Assembly (NCBI RefSeq): GCF_026342355.1
Contig: NZ_JAPEMV010000002.1
Coordinates: forward strand, 248,001 to 312,000
Source: Streptomyces sp. NBC_00249
GTDB taxonomy: Bacteria > Actinomycetota > Actinomycetes > Streptomycetales > Streptomycetaceae
Reading direction: 5' to 3'
Length of the DNA stretch: 64,000 bases
Numbering within the stretch: position 1 is the first letter of the stretch; each line of letters starts with the position of its first letter. Position numbers and translations under genes: made by a program. This document shows positions 18,310-29,372 of this stretch, piece after piece. Under the pieces are notes generated by a model. That model made no database searches and had not been told where the DNA came from. It was given only the letters and a program-made list of their open reading frames with translations.

Positions 18310-19024
18310 GCCCCTGGCCCACGGAGTCCCTTCCGGCGGCGTGGTCCTCGCGCCACTGCTGCGCCGCCTGGAGCATGGCGGCGCCGACGTGCTCGAAGAA
18401 GCGGCCGATGTCCTCCAGGCGGGCGCCGGCCTGGGTGGCGGAGCCGAGGGTCAGTGCTCCCTGGCGGGCGAAGTCGGCCAGGGCGGCGTTCTGGCGGGCG
18501 CTGGCCAGCCAGCCCCGGAACCAGGCGTCGGCGTCGATGACGTAGCGGTCACGGCGGCGGCGGGGGTCGCGTTCCCGCCGGATCAGTTCCTGCTGTTCGA
18601 GTTCGCCGACGGCCTTGGAGACGGACGCCGGGCTGACCTGGAGGCGTTCGACGAGTTCGGCGGCGGTGAGGCTGCCGCTGTCGGTGACGTAGAGGCAGGC
18701 GAGGACCCGGGCGGTCATGCGCGGCAGCCCGGTGCCGGCCATGATCTCGGCGAACCGCTCCTCCACCGCGCGGACCTCGTCGGCGGTGCCCGGCTCGGCC
18801 GGCGCCTGGGCCTGGGCGGGCCGGCCGCGGCGTGCGCGTCCCCGGGTCGCCTCGTGCGCGTGGTCGGCCCGGTACCCCTCGGGGCCGCCGTTGCGGCCCA
18901 CCTCCCGGGTGACGGTGGAGATCGGGCGTTCCAGACGGGCGGCGATCTCGGTGAAGGTCAGCCCCTGGGCCAGGCCCTCCGCGATGTGCCGCCGGTCCTG
19001 GTGCGTCAGTCTGCCTCCGGGCAT
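18278..19024 (-). CDS. Fusion regulator: IS30-type HTH_38 plus MarR/GbsR-like domain
   Basis: The 248-residue protein starts with a transposase-type helix-turn-helix, RLTHQDRRHIAEGLAQGLTF and RPISTVTREVGRNGG (about 5-50), like IS30 transposase DNA-binding domains. A linker rich in Ala, Pro and Gln follows, then a winged-helix MarR/GbsR-like domain (about 95-200, SLTAAELVERLQVSPASVSKAVGELEQQELIRRERDP). It probably represses the divergent membrane protein gene at 19248. The 3' end overlaps the amidase gene on the opposite strand by 32 bases. The ligand is unknown. Confidence 0.88.
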   Translation of the reverse strand: MPGGRLTHQDRRHIAEGLAQGLTFTEIAARLERPISTVTREVGRNGGPEGYRADHAHEATRGRARRGRPAQAQAPAEPGTADEVRAVEERFAEIMAGTGLPRMTARVLACLYVTDSGSLTAAELVERLQVSPASVSKAVGELEQQELIRRERDPRRRRDRYVIDADAWFRGWLASARQNAALADFARQGALTLGSATQAGARLEDIGRFFEHVGAAMLQAAQQWREDHAAGRDSVGQGLTRPGRPGPG

Positions 19025-19247
19025 CGGTCGCCTCCTGTCGGGAAGTGGGGGGCCAGTATTGCGTTCGCGGGCAGCTCATTGCAAACAGGAGGGTGCCCGC
19101 TTTGCTTTCACCTCCATTCTCATTGCAAAATCCGGCGACAATCCTTGAAAACAAAGGCTTCTGAGCACCCAGAGCGTTGCCCGTTCAGTGAAAGCAAGTT
19201 AGCTTTCACCGAACAGTCAACGCCTCTCCTCGCCACCGGAGCCCCCT
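19025..19247. promoter_or_regulatory. Divergent promoter region with repeated operator-like sites
   Basis: This AT-richer gap holds an 11-base direct repeat, CTCATTGCAAA, at 19075-19085 and 19119-19129 (44 bases apart). It also holds a perfect inverted repeat, GTGAAAGC (19188-19195) and GCTTTCAC (19202-19209), with a third copy of GCTTTCAC at 19104-19111. These are probable binding sites for the fusion regulator encoded to the left. GGAG precedes the GTG of the membrane protein. Confidence 0.6.
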
Positions 19248-20225
19248 GTGAGATCATTCCTCGCCCCCCTGCGCACCTGGCACCGCCCGCTGACGCTGTG
19301 CTCGGCCCTCATGCTGGGCCTGGTCCTCGCCTCCGGCGTCGGGCTGCTGGTCGACGGCCGGAGCCTGCTCGGGGAGTCGGTGTGGATCAAGCCGCTCAAG
19401 TTCGGCTTCGCCTTCGCCCTCTACTCGGGCACCCTCGCGTGGCTGGTCAGCAGGCTGGACCGGGGGGCACGCCTGGGCCGCGTCGTCGGCACGGTCTTCG
19501 CGGTCGCCGCGCTCGCTGAGGTCGGCGCCATCACGGCGCAGGCGGCGCGCGGCACGTTCAGCCACTTCAACGCGAGCGGGGCGGACGCCGTCACCCTGGC
19601 CCTGACGCCCGTCCTCAGCCTCGGCGTGATGATCCTCGTCGTCGCCCAGCTGATCATCGCGATCGTCGTGCTCCTCCAGCGCACCGGCGGGGCGGCCGCG
19701 ACGAGGGCGATACGCGCCGGGCTCGCGCTGGCCTCCTTCGGCATGCTCGTACCGGTCTTCTGGCTGGTCGGCGAGAGCCACCCCCGTACCGTGACCGACG
19801 CCAACGGCCACGCCGTCCCGATGTACCAGGGGCACGGCATCGGCGACCCCGACGGCCACGGCATGCCGCTCACCGGCTGGAGCGTGACGGGCGGCGACTT
19901 CCGGGTGCCGCACTTCTTCGCCCTGCACGGCATCCAGGTACTGCTCCTGGTCGTGGCGGTGCTCGCCGCGCTCGCGGCCCGGCACGCGTGGCTGCGCGAC
20001 GAGCAGGTCCGCGCACGCCTCGTCGCCGTCGCCGCCCTCGGCTACACGGGGCTGGTCGCGGTGGTGACCTGGCAGGCCGGCCGCGGCCAGTCGCTGATCC
20101 ACCCCGACGCCGCGACCCTCGGGGCGGGCGCCGTGGTGCTGCTGGCCACCGCCGCGTCGGCGGCCTGGGTGACCTTCACGGCCAGGCGCACCGCCGTCGC
20201 CGCCACCGTTCCGTCGGCGGCCTAG
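19248..20225 (+). CDS. Conserved integral membrane protein
   Basis: The 325-residue protein has about seven hydrophobic segments and no recognised catalytic motif. Visible conserved-looking pieces are [18 protein letters not shown] near residue 45 and a His/Gly-rich loop ([13 protein letters not shown]) before [15 protein letters not shown] do not recognise the family. Divergent transcription from the fusion MarR-type regulator suggests it is induced by that regulator's ligand. Its stop and that of the convergent cysteine desulfurase share one CTAG. Confidence 0.8.
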   Translation: MRSFLAPLRTWHRPLTLCSALMLGLVLASGVGLLVDGRSLLGESVWIKPLKFGFAFALYSGTLAWLVSRLDRGARLGRVVGTVFAVAALAEVGAITAQAARGTFSHFNASGADAVTLALTPVLSLGVMILVVAQLIIAIVVLLQRTGGAAATRAIRAGLALASFGMLVPVFWLVGESHPRTVTDANGHAVPMYQGHGIGDPDGHGMPLTGWSVTGGDFRVPHFFALHGIQVLLLVVAVLAALAARHAWLRDEQVRARLVAVAALGYTGLVAVVTWQAGRGQSLIHPDAATLGAGAVVLLATAASAAWVTFTARRTAVAATVPSAA

Positions 20226-21385
20226 CTGAGGCCCGCCGTGCGGGCTCGGGCCACGGCCGGGCCGATGGCCGTGGCGACCGCGGCGATGTCGGCCTTCGTC
20301 GTGGTGTGGCCGAGGGAGAAGCGCAGGGTGCCGCGCGCCAGCTGCGGGTCGGTGCCCGTCGCCAGCAGGACGTGGCTGGGCTGGGCCACGCCCGCCGTGC
20401 AGGCGGAGCCGGTGGAGCACTCGATGCCCTGCGCGTCGAGGAGCAGCAGCAGCGAGTCGCCCTCGCAGCCGGGGAAGCTGAAGTGCGCGTTGGCCGGGAG
20501 CCGGTCCTCGGGGTCGCCGCCGAGTACCGCGTCGGGGACGGCGGCGAGGACGGCGGCGATCAGCTCGTCGCGCAGCGCGCCGACCTCGACGGCGAACCGC
20601 TCGCGCCGTTCGGCGGCGAGGACGGCCGCCACCGCGAAGGCGGCGATGGCCGGCACGTCGAGGGTGCCGGAGCGGACGTGCCGCTCCTGGCCGCCGCCGT
20701 GCAGGACGGGGACGGGGCTCTGGTCGCGGCCGAGGAGCAGCGCGCCGATCCCGTACGGCCCGCCGATCTTGTGGCCGCTGACGGTCATGGCGGCGAGCCC
20801 GCTGTCGCCGAAGCCGACGTCGAGCTGGCCGAAGGCCTGGACCGCGTCGGAGTGCAGCGGGATGCCTGACTCGCGGGCGACGGCGGCGAGTTCACGGACC
20901 GGCATGACGGTGCCGATCTCGTTGTTGGCCCACATCACGGTGGCCAGGGCCACGTCCTCGGGGCTGCGCTCGACCGCTTCGCGGAAGGCCTCGGGGTGGA
21001 CGCGCCCGTAGCGGTCCACGGGCAGGTACTCGACCCGTGCGCCCTCGTGCTCGGCGAGCCAGTGCACGGCGTCGAGGACGGCGTGGTGCTCGACGGGGCT
21101 GGCGAGGATCCGGGTCCGGGCGGCGTCGGCGTCGCGGCGGGCCCAGTAGAGGCCCTTGACGGCGAGGTTGTCGGCTTCGGTGCCGCCCGCGGTGAAGACC
21201 ACCTCGCTCGGGCGGGCGCCGAGCGCCTCGGCGAGGGACTCGCGGGCCTCCTCGACGGTGCGGCGGGCCCGGCGGCCGGCGGCGTGCAGGGAGGACGCGT
21301 TTCCCGTGGCGGCGAACTGGGCGGTCATCGCCGAAGCGGCTTCCGGCAGCATCGGCGTGGTCGCGGCGTGGTCGAGGTAGGCCAT
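20222..21385 (-). CDS. Cysteine desulfurase (IscS/NifS class)
   Basis: The 387-residue PLP enzyme takes sulfur from cysteine and holds it as persulfide for tRNA thiolation and Fe-S assembly. PLP lysine is Lys206 in SGHKIGG; His100/101 and Asp180 are further cofactor contacts. The active-site cysteine is Cys329 in STGSACTAG. Genome context suggests it supplies MnmA (16481-17614), from which it is separated by four genes' worth of sequence. The stop codon overlaps that of the convergent membrane protein gene. Confidence 0.95.
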   Translation of the reverse strand: MAYLDHAATTPMLPEAASAMTAQFAATGNASSLHAAGRRARRTVEEARESLAEALGARPSEVVFTAGGTEADNLAVKGLYWARRDADAARTRILASPVEHHAVLDAVHWLAEHEGARVEYLPVDRYGRVHPEAFREAVERSPEDVALATVMWANNEIGTVMPVRELAAVARESGIPLHSDAVQAFGQLDVGFGDSGLAAMTVSGHKIGGPYGIGALLLGRDQSPVPVLHGGGQERHVRSGTLDVPAIAAFAVAAVLAAERRERFAVEVGALRDELIAAVLAAVPDAVLGGDPEDRLPANAHFSFPGCEGDSLLLLLDAQGIECSTGSACTAGVAQPSHVLLATGTDPQLARGTLRFSLGHTTTKADIAAVATAIGPAVARARTAGLS

Positions 21386-21403
21386 GATCCCCCGATTCTA
21401 CGA

Positions 21404-21442
21404 GTCCCCGGGCACCCGGGATCCCCCCTGGTGCCCGGGGAC
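21404..21442 (-). terminator. 13-bp hairpin after the thioesterase gene
   Basis: GTCCCCGGGCACC pairs perfectly with GGTGCCCGGGGAC across a 13-base loop. It lies just downstream of the thioesterase gene on the minus strand and before the cysteine desulfurase start. Confidence 0.75.
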
Positions 21443-21465
21443 GGTCCGGCGGCGAAAGAGGCGGC

Positions 21466-22317
21466 CTAGCGCGGTGCGCGGGCCAGCTGGCGGGACTGGG
21501 CGACGAGGCGGTTCGCGGAGTCCCAGACCTCGGCGTCCTCCTCCAGGAAGCCGCCGGCGAGGTTGCGGGTGACGATGGCCACCCGCAGCGGGCCGGGGGC
21601 GGGGCGGCAGCGGATGTGGGTGGTGAGTTCGACGGTCGGGGTCCAGCCGAGCAGGCCGAGGTCGAAGGAGGTCGGCGGCAGCGCGTCGACGGCGAGGAGC
21701 AGCGACATCGGGTCGGCGTCGCGACCGTCGGCGAGTTCGAACCAGGCCCGCATCTCGCCCTTCCCGGAGGGGGCTCCGACGGCCCAGCCGGCGGTCGCCG
21801 GGTCCAGGCGCAGGCGGAGCCGGTCCACGATGGCGGAGCTGCCGGGGATCGGGGCCGGGCCGGCCTCGGGGCCGAGGCAGTCCTCGTAGGCGGGCATGAC
21901 GGGCGGCAGCGCGACGGTGTGGACGGCGTCGGGGAGCGTGGCGAGGTCGCCGTAGGAGGCGAGGACGCGGATGCGCTCGACCTCGGCGCCGTTCTCGTCG
22001 AACTGGAACAGGGAGGCCTGGCCGGTGGAGAGGGTGCGGCCGACGCGGACGACCTGGGTGCGGATGACGGCGGGTCCGGGCACGGAGGAGGTCAGGTAGT
22101 GCGCGGAGACGGAGAAGGGGTCCGGGTGCGGCAGGGCCGCCGACAGGGCCCGGCCGACCAGGGCCAGCAGGTAGCCGCCGTTGACGGCGGCGATGATCGT
22201 CCAGCCGGCGGAGAGCTCCGCGTCGTACACCCCGGGCTCGCCCGCGCGGGGCGTGACGGTGGTGTCGCGGTCGAACTCGCTGTCGCCGATGGATGCCTGG
22301 GCAGCTGCGTGCGTCAT
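21466..22317 (-). CDS. Thioesterase-like (double hot-dog, 4HBT_3) protein
   Basis: The 283-residue protein fits the acyl-CoA thioesterase-like superfamily of two fused hot-dog domains. Features are WTIIAAVNGGYLLALVGRAL (first hot-dog helix), DPFSVSAHYLTSSVPGPA, and a second half with TSFDLGLLGWTPTVELTTHIR. Acyl-CoA hydrolysis is the likely activity but the substrate is unknown. It stands alone, flanked by hairpins on both sides. Confidence 0.85.
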   Translation of the reverse strand: MTHAAAQASIGDSEFDRDTTVTPRAGEPGVYDAELSAGWTIIAAVNGGYLLALVGRALSAALPHPDPFSVSAHYLTSSVPGPAVIRTQVVRVGRTLSTGQASLFQFDENGAEVERIRVLASYGDLATLPDAVHTVALPPVMPAYEDCLGPEAGPAPIPGSSAIVDRLRLRLDPATAGWAVGAPSGKGEMRAWFELADGRDADPMSLLLAVDALPPTSFDLGLLGWTPTVELTTHIRCRPAPGPLRVAIVTRNLAGGFLEEDAEVWDSANRLVAQSRQLARAPR

Positions 22318-22337
22318 GGCATCGACGGTACACCGGC

Positions 22338-22357
22338 AAGCTACTAAGCGGTAGCTT
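22338..22357 (-). terminator. Hairpin AAGCTAC-GTAGCTT, terminator or operator
   Basis: A perfect 7-bp inverted repeat with a 6-base loop lies between the UPF0126 gene stop and the thioesterase start. On the minus strand it can end the UPF0126 transcript. Its symmetry and closeness to the thioesterase start also fit a TetR-type operator. Confidence 0.45.
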
Positions 22358-22360
22358 TTC

Positions 22361-23017
22361 TTAGGGTTCTTCGGCCACCGCGGAGCGGCGGTTCCAGGCC
22401 AGCGGGGCCCGCCAGTGGTAGCGCATCGCGAGCAGCCGCAGCACGAAGGTCGTGACGATCGCGAGGGCCGTCGTCCAGGCGTTGAGGGCGTGGAGGCCGA
22501 TGAAGACGGCCACCATCGAGGAGCCGACGACGGCGGGCACGGCGTACATCTCCCGGTCGCGCAGCAGCGACGGCACGTCGTTGGCCAGCACGTCGCGCAG
22601 GACGCCGCCGCCGACGGCGGTGGCCAGGCCCAGGGCCGCGGAGGCGGTCAGGCCGAGGCCGTACTCGTACGCCTTCGTCGTGCCCGTGACGCAGAAGAGG
22701 CCGAGGCCGGCGGCGTCGAAGACGTTGATGGCCCGGTTGATGCGCTGCACCTCGGGGTGGAGGAAGAAGACGAGCGCGGCGGCGATCAGCGGTGTGACGA
22801 AGAAGCTGAGCTCTCCGAAGGCCGCGGGGGGCACGGCGCCGATGCACAGGTCGCGCAGCAGACCGCCGCCGAGGGCGGTGACCAGGGCGAGTACGGCGAT
22901 GCCGAAGACGTCGAAGTTCTTGCGGACGGCGAGCAGCGCGCCCGCGGTGGCGAAGACAAAAATGCCCGCGAGGTCCAGGGCGTGCTGGATTCCGGGCGGG
23001 AAGAGATCGTGGAGCAC
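22361..23017 (-). CDS. UPF0126/TRIC-type membrane channel protein
   Basis: The 218-residue protein consists of two repeats of three transmembrane helices, each with the glycine motif expected of TRIC-like cation channels. The repeats carry FATAGALLAVRKNFDVFGIAV with LGGGLLRDLCIG, and LFCVTGTTKAYEYGL with VGGGVLRDVLAND. Bacterial homologues form trimers that conduct monovalent cations. GTG 23017 gives a normal N-terminus; GTG 23065 is an upstream alternative. Neither has a strong ribosome site. Confidence 0.9.
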   Translation of the reverse strand: MLHDLFPPGIQHALDLAGIFVFATAGALLAVRKNFDVFGIAVLALVTALGGGLLRDLCIGAVPPAAFGELSFFVTPLIAAALVFFLHPEVQRINRAINVFDAAGLGLFCVTGTTKAYEYGLGLTASAALGLATAVGGGVLRDVLANDVPSLLRDREMYAVPAVVGSSMVAVFIGLHALNAWTTALAIVTTFVLRLLAMRYHWRAPLAWNRRSAVAEEP

Positions 23018-23167
23018 CCGGCCATTGTCGCCCGTCGGCGGAGCCGGTGGCTCCGCCGGTCGCACGGTACGGCGGAGCCGGGCCCCTGGCCGGGGGGCGG
23101 GGCGCTCATGTGCGGCGCCGTCGCGGGGGCTCCGCGCTGGATGTTGCGCCGACGCGGCTGGAGCAGC

Positions 23168-23208
23168 CAGGACGGCGGACCGGCCGCTACTCCGAGTCCG
23201 CCGTCCTG
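23168..23208 (-). terminator. Terminator of the peptide transporter operon
   Basis: CAGGACGGCGGAC and GTCCGCCGTCCTG form a perfect 13-bp stem with a 15-base loop, 20 bases after the last transporter gene. Confidence 0.8.
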
Positions 23209-23227
23209 CGTATGTGGACCCCGGGGG

Positions 23228-24318
<1,091 letters not shown>

Positions 24319-24322
<4 letters not shown>

Positions 24323-25416
24323 AGCTTCGGCGCAATCTCTTCGGTCCAGATCCGGGTCCGCTCCTCCTGCGACATGTGGCAGGCGGACCAGTGCCGGCTG
24401 TCGTCCTCGGTCAGCTCGGGGCGCTGGGTGCGGGTGATGCCGCCCTTGGGCACGTCCGCGTAGGGGCACCGCGGGTTGAAGGCGCAGCCGCTCGGGATGT
24501 TGATGAGGCTGGGCGGTGAGCCCTTGACCGGGATGAGGCGTTCGGTCTGGTCGCGGTCGATGCGTGGCATGGAGCCGAGCAGGCCCCAGGTGTACGGGTG
24601 CCGGGGGCCGTAGAAGACCTTCTCGGCGGTGCCGCGCTCGACGCACCGGCCGCCGTACATCACGAGGATCTCGTCGGCCATCTCGGCGACCACGCCGAGG
24701 TCGTGCGTGATCATGATGACCGCGGAGCCGAACTCCTTCTGCAGGTCGCGGATCAGGTCGAGGATCTGCGCCTGGACGGTGACGTCCAGGGCGGTCGTCG
24801 GCTCGTCCGCGATGAGCAGTTCGGGGTTGTTGACCAGGGCCATCGCGATCATCGCGCGCTGGCGCATGCCGCCGGAGAACTCGTGGGGGTACGCGTCCAC
24901 GCGCCGGTGGGGCTCCGGGATGCCGACGCGGTCGAGCATCTCGACGGCCCGCGCGCGGGCCTTCTTCTTGTCGGCCTCGGGGTGGTGGGTGCGGTACGCC
25001 TCGACGATCTGCTTGCCGACCGAGTAGTACGGGTGCATGGCGGACAGCGGGTCCTGGAAGACCATCGCCATCTTGTGGCCGCGCAGCCGGCGCACGTGGT
25101 CGGCGTCGGCCGCCACCAGGTCCTCGCCGTCGAGGACGACGGAGCCGGAGATGTGCGGGCGGCTGCGGGCGTTGCCGGTGCGGTGCAGGCCCATGATGGC
25201 CAGCGAGGTGACGGACTTGCCGGAGCCGGACTCGCCGACGATGCCGAGGGTCTTGCCCCGCTCCAGGTCGAAGGAGAGTCCGTCGACGGACTTCACCAGG
25301 CCGTCGTCGGTCGGGAAGTGCACCTTCAGGTCGCGCACCGAGAGGAAGGGGGCACCGTCGCGCGGGCCGCCCTGCTCGGGCACGAACGCGGGCTGGTCGG
25401 AAGCGTTCTTGGTCAC
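24319..25416 (-). CDS. Peptide ABC transporter ATPase, DppD/OppD type
   Basis: The 365-residue ATPase has Walker [10 protein letters not shown], signature [15 protein letters not shown], Walker [13 protein letters not shown] and the C-terminal [12 protein letters not shown] cysteine segment found in this transporter class. It starts at GTG 25416, overlapping the permease stop as GTGA, and ends in the same kind of overlap with the next ATPase gene. Confidence 0.95.
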
Positions 25417-26414
25417 GTCAGCCTCACGCGCGGGTCGATGACGGCGTACAGCAGGTCCACGATCAGGTTGGCCATCACCACGAAGAGCGCGGCGAGCAGG
25501 GTGACTCCCATGATCACGGGGAGGTCTCCGGCGCCGATCGCCGCCACGGCGGCCGTTCCCAGACCCTGGAAGTTGAAGGTCGTCTCGGTGAGCACCGCGC
25601 CGCCGAGGAGTCCGCCGAGGTCGAGGCCGAACATCGTGACGATCGGGGTGAGGGTGGAGCGCAGGGCGTGCTTGCGGATGACCACGGGCTCCGTGAGGCC
25701 CTTGGCGCGGGCCGTACGGATGTAGTCCTCGCCGAGGACCTCCAGCATGGTCGCCCGGGTGATGCGGGCGTAGGTCGCGGCGAAGAGGAACGCCAGGGTG
25801 ATCCACGGCAGGATCAGGCTGTTGAGCCAGGCCAGCGGATCCTCGGTCAGGGGTTTGTAGTTGGACACGTCCAGCCAGCCGAGGCTGTAGACGAAGATCG
25901 CGGGGGCCACCATGCCGGTGAAGAAGATCGGCAGGGAGACACCGGCGAGCGCGCCGACCATGACGGTGCGGTCGACGGCGGTCCGGCGCTTGAGCGCCGA
26001 GACCACGCCCGTGGCCACACCGGCGATCACCCAGATCACGGCCGCCCCGAGGGCGAGCGAGAGGGTGACCGGCATCCGGTCGAGCATGGTCTCCCAGACG
26101 GGAGCCTCGCTCTTGAAGGAGTAGCCGAAGCACGGCGCGGCGCAGTGCGTGACATCGGTGCCGCCGTCGTAGTCGCGGCCGGCGAAGATGCCCTTGAGGA
26201 AGAGCAGGTACTGCTCGGAGATGGGCTTGTCGAAGCCCATCTTCACGCGGATGCCCGCCAGGGCGGTCTCATTGGTCTCGCGTCCGGCGTACATGAGCGC
26301 GGGATCGCTGCCGGTCAGCTTCGGGACCGCGAAGAAGATGCCGAAGGTGACCACGGAGACCACCAGCAGCGTGGCGGCGACGTTGAACAGCCGCCGTATG
26401 AGGTAGACGAGCAC
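25413..26414 (-). CDS. Peptide ABC transporter permease, DppB/OppB type
   Basis: The 333-residue membrane protein has an N-terminal helix ([28 protein letters not shown]), a long extracytoplasmic loop (about 35-110) and five further helices. The ATPase-docking EAA loop is [24 protein letters not shown]. It forms the channel with the DppC-type permease (28380-29372). It starts at GTG 26414. It is separated from the upstream binding-protein gene by a strong hairpin. Confidence 0.94.
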   Translation of the reverse strand: MLVYLIRRLFNVAATLLVVSVVTFGIFFAVPKLTGSDPALMYAGRETNETALAGIRVKMGFDKPISEQYLLFLKGIFAGRDYDGGTDVTHCAAPCFGYSFKSEAPVWETMLDRMPVTLSLALGAAVIWVIAGVATGVVSALKRRTAVDRTVMVGALAGVSLPIFFTGMVAPAIFVYSLGWLDVSNYKPLTEDPLAWLNSLILPWITLAFLFAATYARITRATMLEVLGEDYIRTARAKGLTEPVVIRKHALRSTLTPIVTMFGLDLGGLLGGAVLTETTFNFQGLGTAAVAAIGAGDLPVIMGVTLLAALFVVMANLIVDLLYAVIDPRVRLT

Positions 26415-26435
26415 TGCAGTCGGCCGCCCGGGGCG

Positions 26436-26470
26436 GGTGGCCGCCGCCCCTCGTGGGGACGGCGGCCACC
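26436..26470 (-). promoter_or_regulatory. Intercistronic hairpin between binding-protein and permease genes
   Basis: GGTGGCCGCCG-CCCC pairs with GGGG-A-CGGCGGCCACC around a TCGT loop, leaving one bulged base. Hairpins at this place usually protect the binding-protein mRNA and reduce read-through, so that the soluble component is made in excess. That role is inferred here. Confidence 0.7.
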
Positions 26471-26571
26471 GCCTGCGGCCTTCACCTGCCCTTCGGACTA
26501 GCGCATGTGCGGTGAAGGCACTTACTTACGTGCTGAGTTGCTTGTACCCGGCTGTCGGCCGGGCGGGCCCG

Positions 26572-28338
26572 CTACTTCGAGGAGATGCCCACGGTGGCGA
26601 GGTCGATCTTGCCGTAGGAGTCGTTGAAGAAGACGTTCGTCAGGCGGGGGTTGTGGTAGACGAGCGCCTTGTCGAAGTTGATCGGCAGGTACAGCGCCTT
26701 GTCCATGATCTTCTTGTTGATGTCCGTGTAGAACGGAGCGGCGGCGTCCGGGGTCGCGGCGGCAGCGGCCTTGTCGAAGAGCCCGTTGACCTCGGGGTCG
26801 TCGAGCATCGTGTAGTTGTTGTTGGCGTTCGCCGCGATGAACGAACCGTCGACCAGCGGCTGCAGGAAGCCCGAGCCGGAGTTGTAGTCGGCGCCCCAGC
26901 CCATGACGATGATGCCGTAGTTCTTCTTCTTCACGTTCTCGGGCGAACCGATCGTGGAGGAGGAGAGCTTGCCGTCGTACTGGTCGATCGTCGCCTTGAT
27001 GCCGACCTTGGCGAGGGCCGCCTGGAGGGACTCGGCGGTCTTCACCTCGGGGGCGCGGTTGTTGCGCACGGCGATGGTGGTCTCGAACCCGCCGGCCTTG
27101 CCACAGGCCTTGAGGGCCTCCTTGGCCTTGGCCTCCTGCGGCTTGCCCTTCGTCAGACCGAACGGGTCGTAGCCCTTGTCCGAGCCGGGGATGCCGGGCG
27201 GCAGCATGTTCGCGCCGATGTCGCCGCTGGTCGGGCCGCCGCGGGCGGTCTGCAGGGACTTCGGGTCGGCCGCGTAGATGACGGCCTTGCGGCACTCGAT
27301 GTTGTCGAACGGCGCGACCGTCTGCGGGAAGGCGAAGTAGCGGATGTAGCCCGTGAAGGGGTTGTCCGCGTTCTTCTTGAGGGCCGGGTCCTTGAGGATC
27401 TTGTTCTTCGCGGCCTGCTGCACGCCGGTGCCGTCGACCGCGAGGTCGATGTCACCCGCCAGCAGGCGCTGGTCCATGTCGTCCGGGTTGGTGGTCACCG
27501 TGTAGCTGACCTTGTCCGGCAGGCCCGTACGGATCGGGTCCGTCTTCGGGTCCCAGTGCTCGTTGCGGACGAAGGTGGCGCCCTTGCCGGCGGTGAAGCT
27601 CTCCACCTTGTAAGGACCGGTGGACACCGGCTTGTTGGTGTACGTGGCACCCGTGTCCTTCGACGCCGGGACCGGCGAGGAGGACGGCATGGCCAGCAGG
27701 TAGCTGAAGTCGGAGTTGGCGCTCGCCAGGTGGAAGACGATCGTCTTGTCGTCCGGCGTCTCGACGGACTTCAGGCCCAGCTTGTTCGGGTCCTCGTCCT
27801 TGTACGGGCCGGGGTACTTCTGGCCCTGGTCGAGGAGGTCGATCAGGTAGGTCGGGCCGCCGGACAGCACGTCCTGCGCGAAGACGCGCTCGACGCCGTA
27901 CTTGACGTCCTTCGAGGTGATCGGCGTGCCGTCCTCGAACTTCACCCCGTCCTTGAGCTTCAGGGTGTACGTCTTGCCGTCGTCGCTCAGGACCGGCAGG
28001 GCCTCGGCGAGGTCGGGGACGACCTTCGTGCCGTCCTTGCCCGGCTTGCTGTCGTAGGCGAGCAGGCTGCGGACGTAGAGCCGCTGCATGTCCCACACCC
28101 AGCCGTAGTACGCACGCGCCGGGTCGAGGTAGTCGACGTCCTGGGGGGACCAGAGCCGCAGCTCGCCGCCCTTCTCGGTGGACGGGTTGATCACGGCAGT
28201 GGCGGCACCGCTGTAACCCTTGTCGCCACCCTCGCCCTTCGCGTCGTCCTTCTTGTCGCCGCCGCCACCGCACGCGGCGGTCAGCGACAGGGCGGCGATC
28301 ACGGCGGTGATCGCGAGTGCCTGCTTTCTGCGGATCAC
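26572..28338 (-). CDS. Peptide-binding lipoprotein of the ABC transporter (SBP family 5)
   Basis: The 588-residue lipoprotein begins MIRRKQALAITAVIAALSLTAAC, with lipobox LTAAC giving Cys23, followed by a Gly/Lys/Asp linker. The rest is a family 5 extracellular solute-binding protein: YTLKLKDGVKFEDGTPITSKDVKYGVERVF is typical. It captures oligopeptides outside the membrane and hands them to the two permeases. GGAGG precedes GTG 28338. Gene order permease, binding protein, permease, ATPase, ATPase differs from the common order that starts with the binding protein. Confidence 0.95.
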   Translation of the reverse strand: MIRRKQALAITAVIAALSLTAACGGGGDKKDDAKGEGGDKGYSGAATAVINPSTEKGGELRLWSPQDVDYLDPARAYYGWVWDMQRLYVRSLLAYDSKPGKDGTKVVPDLAEALPVLSDDGKTYTLKLKDGVKFEDGTPITSKDVKYGVERVFAQDVLSGGPTYLIDLLDQGQKYPGPYKDEDPNKLGLKSVETPDDKTIVFHLASANSDFSYLLAMPSSSPVPASKDTGATYTNKPVSTGPYKVESFTAGKGATFVRNEHWDPKTDPIRTGLPDKVSYTVTTNPDDMDQRLLAGDIDLAVDGTGVQQAAKNKILKDPALKKNADNPFTGYIRYFAFPQTVAPFDNIECRKAVIYAADPKSLQTARGGPTSGDIGANMLPPGIPGSDKGYDPFGLTKGKPQEAKAKEALKACGKAGGFETTIAVRNNRAPEVKTAESLQAALAKVGIKATIDQYDGKLSSSTIGSPENVKKKNYGIIVMGWGADYNSGSGFLQPLVDGSFIAANANNNYTMLDDPEVNGLFDKAAAAATPDAAAPFYTDINKKIMDKALYLPINFDKALVYHNPRLTNVFFNDSYGKIDLATVGISSK

Positions 28339-28379
28339 GGTTGTCCAACCTCCATTGGTGGGTGAATCGAAGAAGCGGT

Positions 28380-29372
28380 TCAGCTGCCCTTGGGGTCGAG
28401 TGCGTCACGCAGCCCGTCCCCGAAGAGGTTGAACGCCAGGACGGTGATGAAGATCGTCATACCGGGGACCACCATGTACATGGGGTCGTCCTGGTAGATG
28501 GGGACGGCGTCGGAGAGCATCTTTCCCCAGGAAGCGGTGGGCGGCTTGACGCCGGCACCCAGGAAGCTGAGCGCTGCCTCGGTGAGGATGTTGGTCGGGA
28601 TGATCAGCGTGGCGTAGACGAGGATCGGCGCGACCAGGTTGGGCAGCAGCTCCTTGACCAGGATGTAGCCGCGGCCGGCTCCGAGGCTGCGCGCGGCCTC
28701 GACGTACTCGCGTTCACGCAGGGAGATCGTCTGGCCGCGGACGATGCGGCCGATGTACGGCCACCCGAAGAAGCCGATGACGAGGATGAGCACGCCCATC
28801 CGGACGCCCGAACCCTCGAAGCCCCAGAGGGAGTTGGGGACCACGGAGACCAGGGCGATGGTGAACAGCAGCTGCGGGAAGGCCAGCAGCAGGTCCATCG
28901 TGCGGCTGATGACGCCGTCGACCCAGCCGCCGAGGAAGCCGGCCAGCGCGCCCAGGAGGCTGCCGAGCACGACCGAGACGAAGGCCGCCAGGAAGGCGAC
29001 GACCAGGGAGATGCGGGCGCCGTAGACGATGCGGCTGAACACGTCGCGGCCGTTGGTCGGTTCGACGCCCAGAAGGAAGTCGGAGCTGATGCCGCCGAAG
29101 GAGCCGAGCGGCGTGCCCAGGTCCGGGTCGATCATGTCCTCGTGGAACTCGTTGGGATCGTGCCCCAGCAGGCCCGCGATCAGCGGCGCGAAGACCGCCA
29201 CCAGGATCAGGAGGATCACGACCACACCGCCGGTCAGCGCGACCTTGTCGCGCTTGAGGCGCATCCAGGCGATGCGGCCGGGCGAGCGGCCTTCGATGGC
29301 CTTGGCAGGGACGTCGGCTACGGACACGGGAGCGGGTGTTTCCGCGCTCGTGTCGTGCAGTGGTGCCGTCAT
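28380..29372 (-). CDS. Peptide ABC transporter permease, DppC/OppC type
   Basis: The 330-residue permease has a cytosolic N-terminus of about 45 residues, a first helix (ALTGGVVVILLILVAVFAPLIAG), the DppC loop with FLLGVEPTNGRDVFSRIVYGAR, and the EAA loop EYVEAARSLGAGRGYILVKELLPN. ATG 29372 is chosen; the frame is open further upstream through low-complexity sequence that is unlikely to be translated. It is the first gene of the transporter operon. Confidence 0.93.
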   Translation of the reverse strand: MTAPLHDTSAETPAPVSVADVPAKAIEGRSPGRIAWMRLKRDKVALTGGVVVILLILVAVFAPLIAGLLGHDPNEFHEDMIDPDLGTPLGSFGGISSDFLLGVEPTNGRDVFSRIVYGARISLVVAFLAAFVSVVLGSLLGALAGFLGGWVDGVISRTMDLLLAFPQLLFTIALVSVVPNSLWGFEGSGVRMGVLILVIGFFGWPYIGRIVRGQTISLREREYVEAARSLGAGRGYILVKELLPNLVAPILVYATLIIPTNILTEAALSFLGAGVKPPTASWGKMLSDAVPIYQDDPMYMVVPGMTIFITVLAFNLFGDGLRDALDPKGS

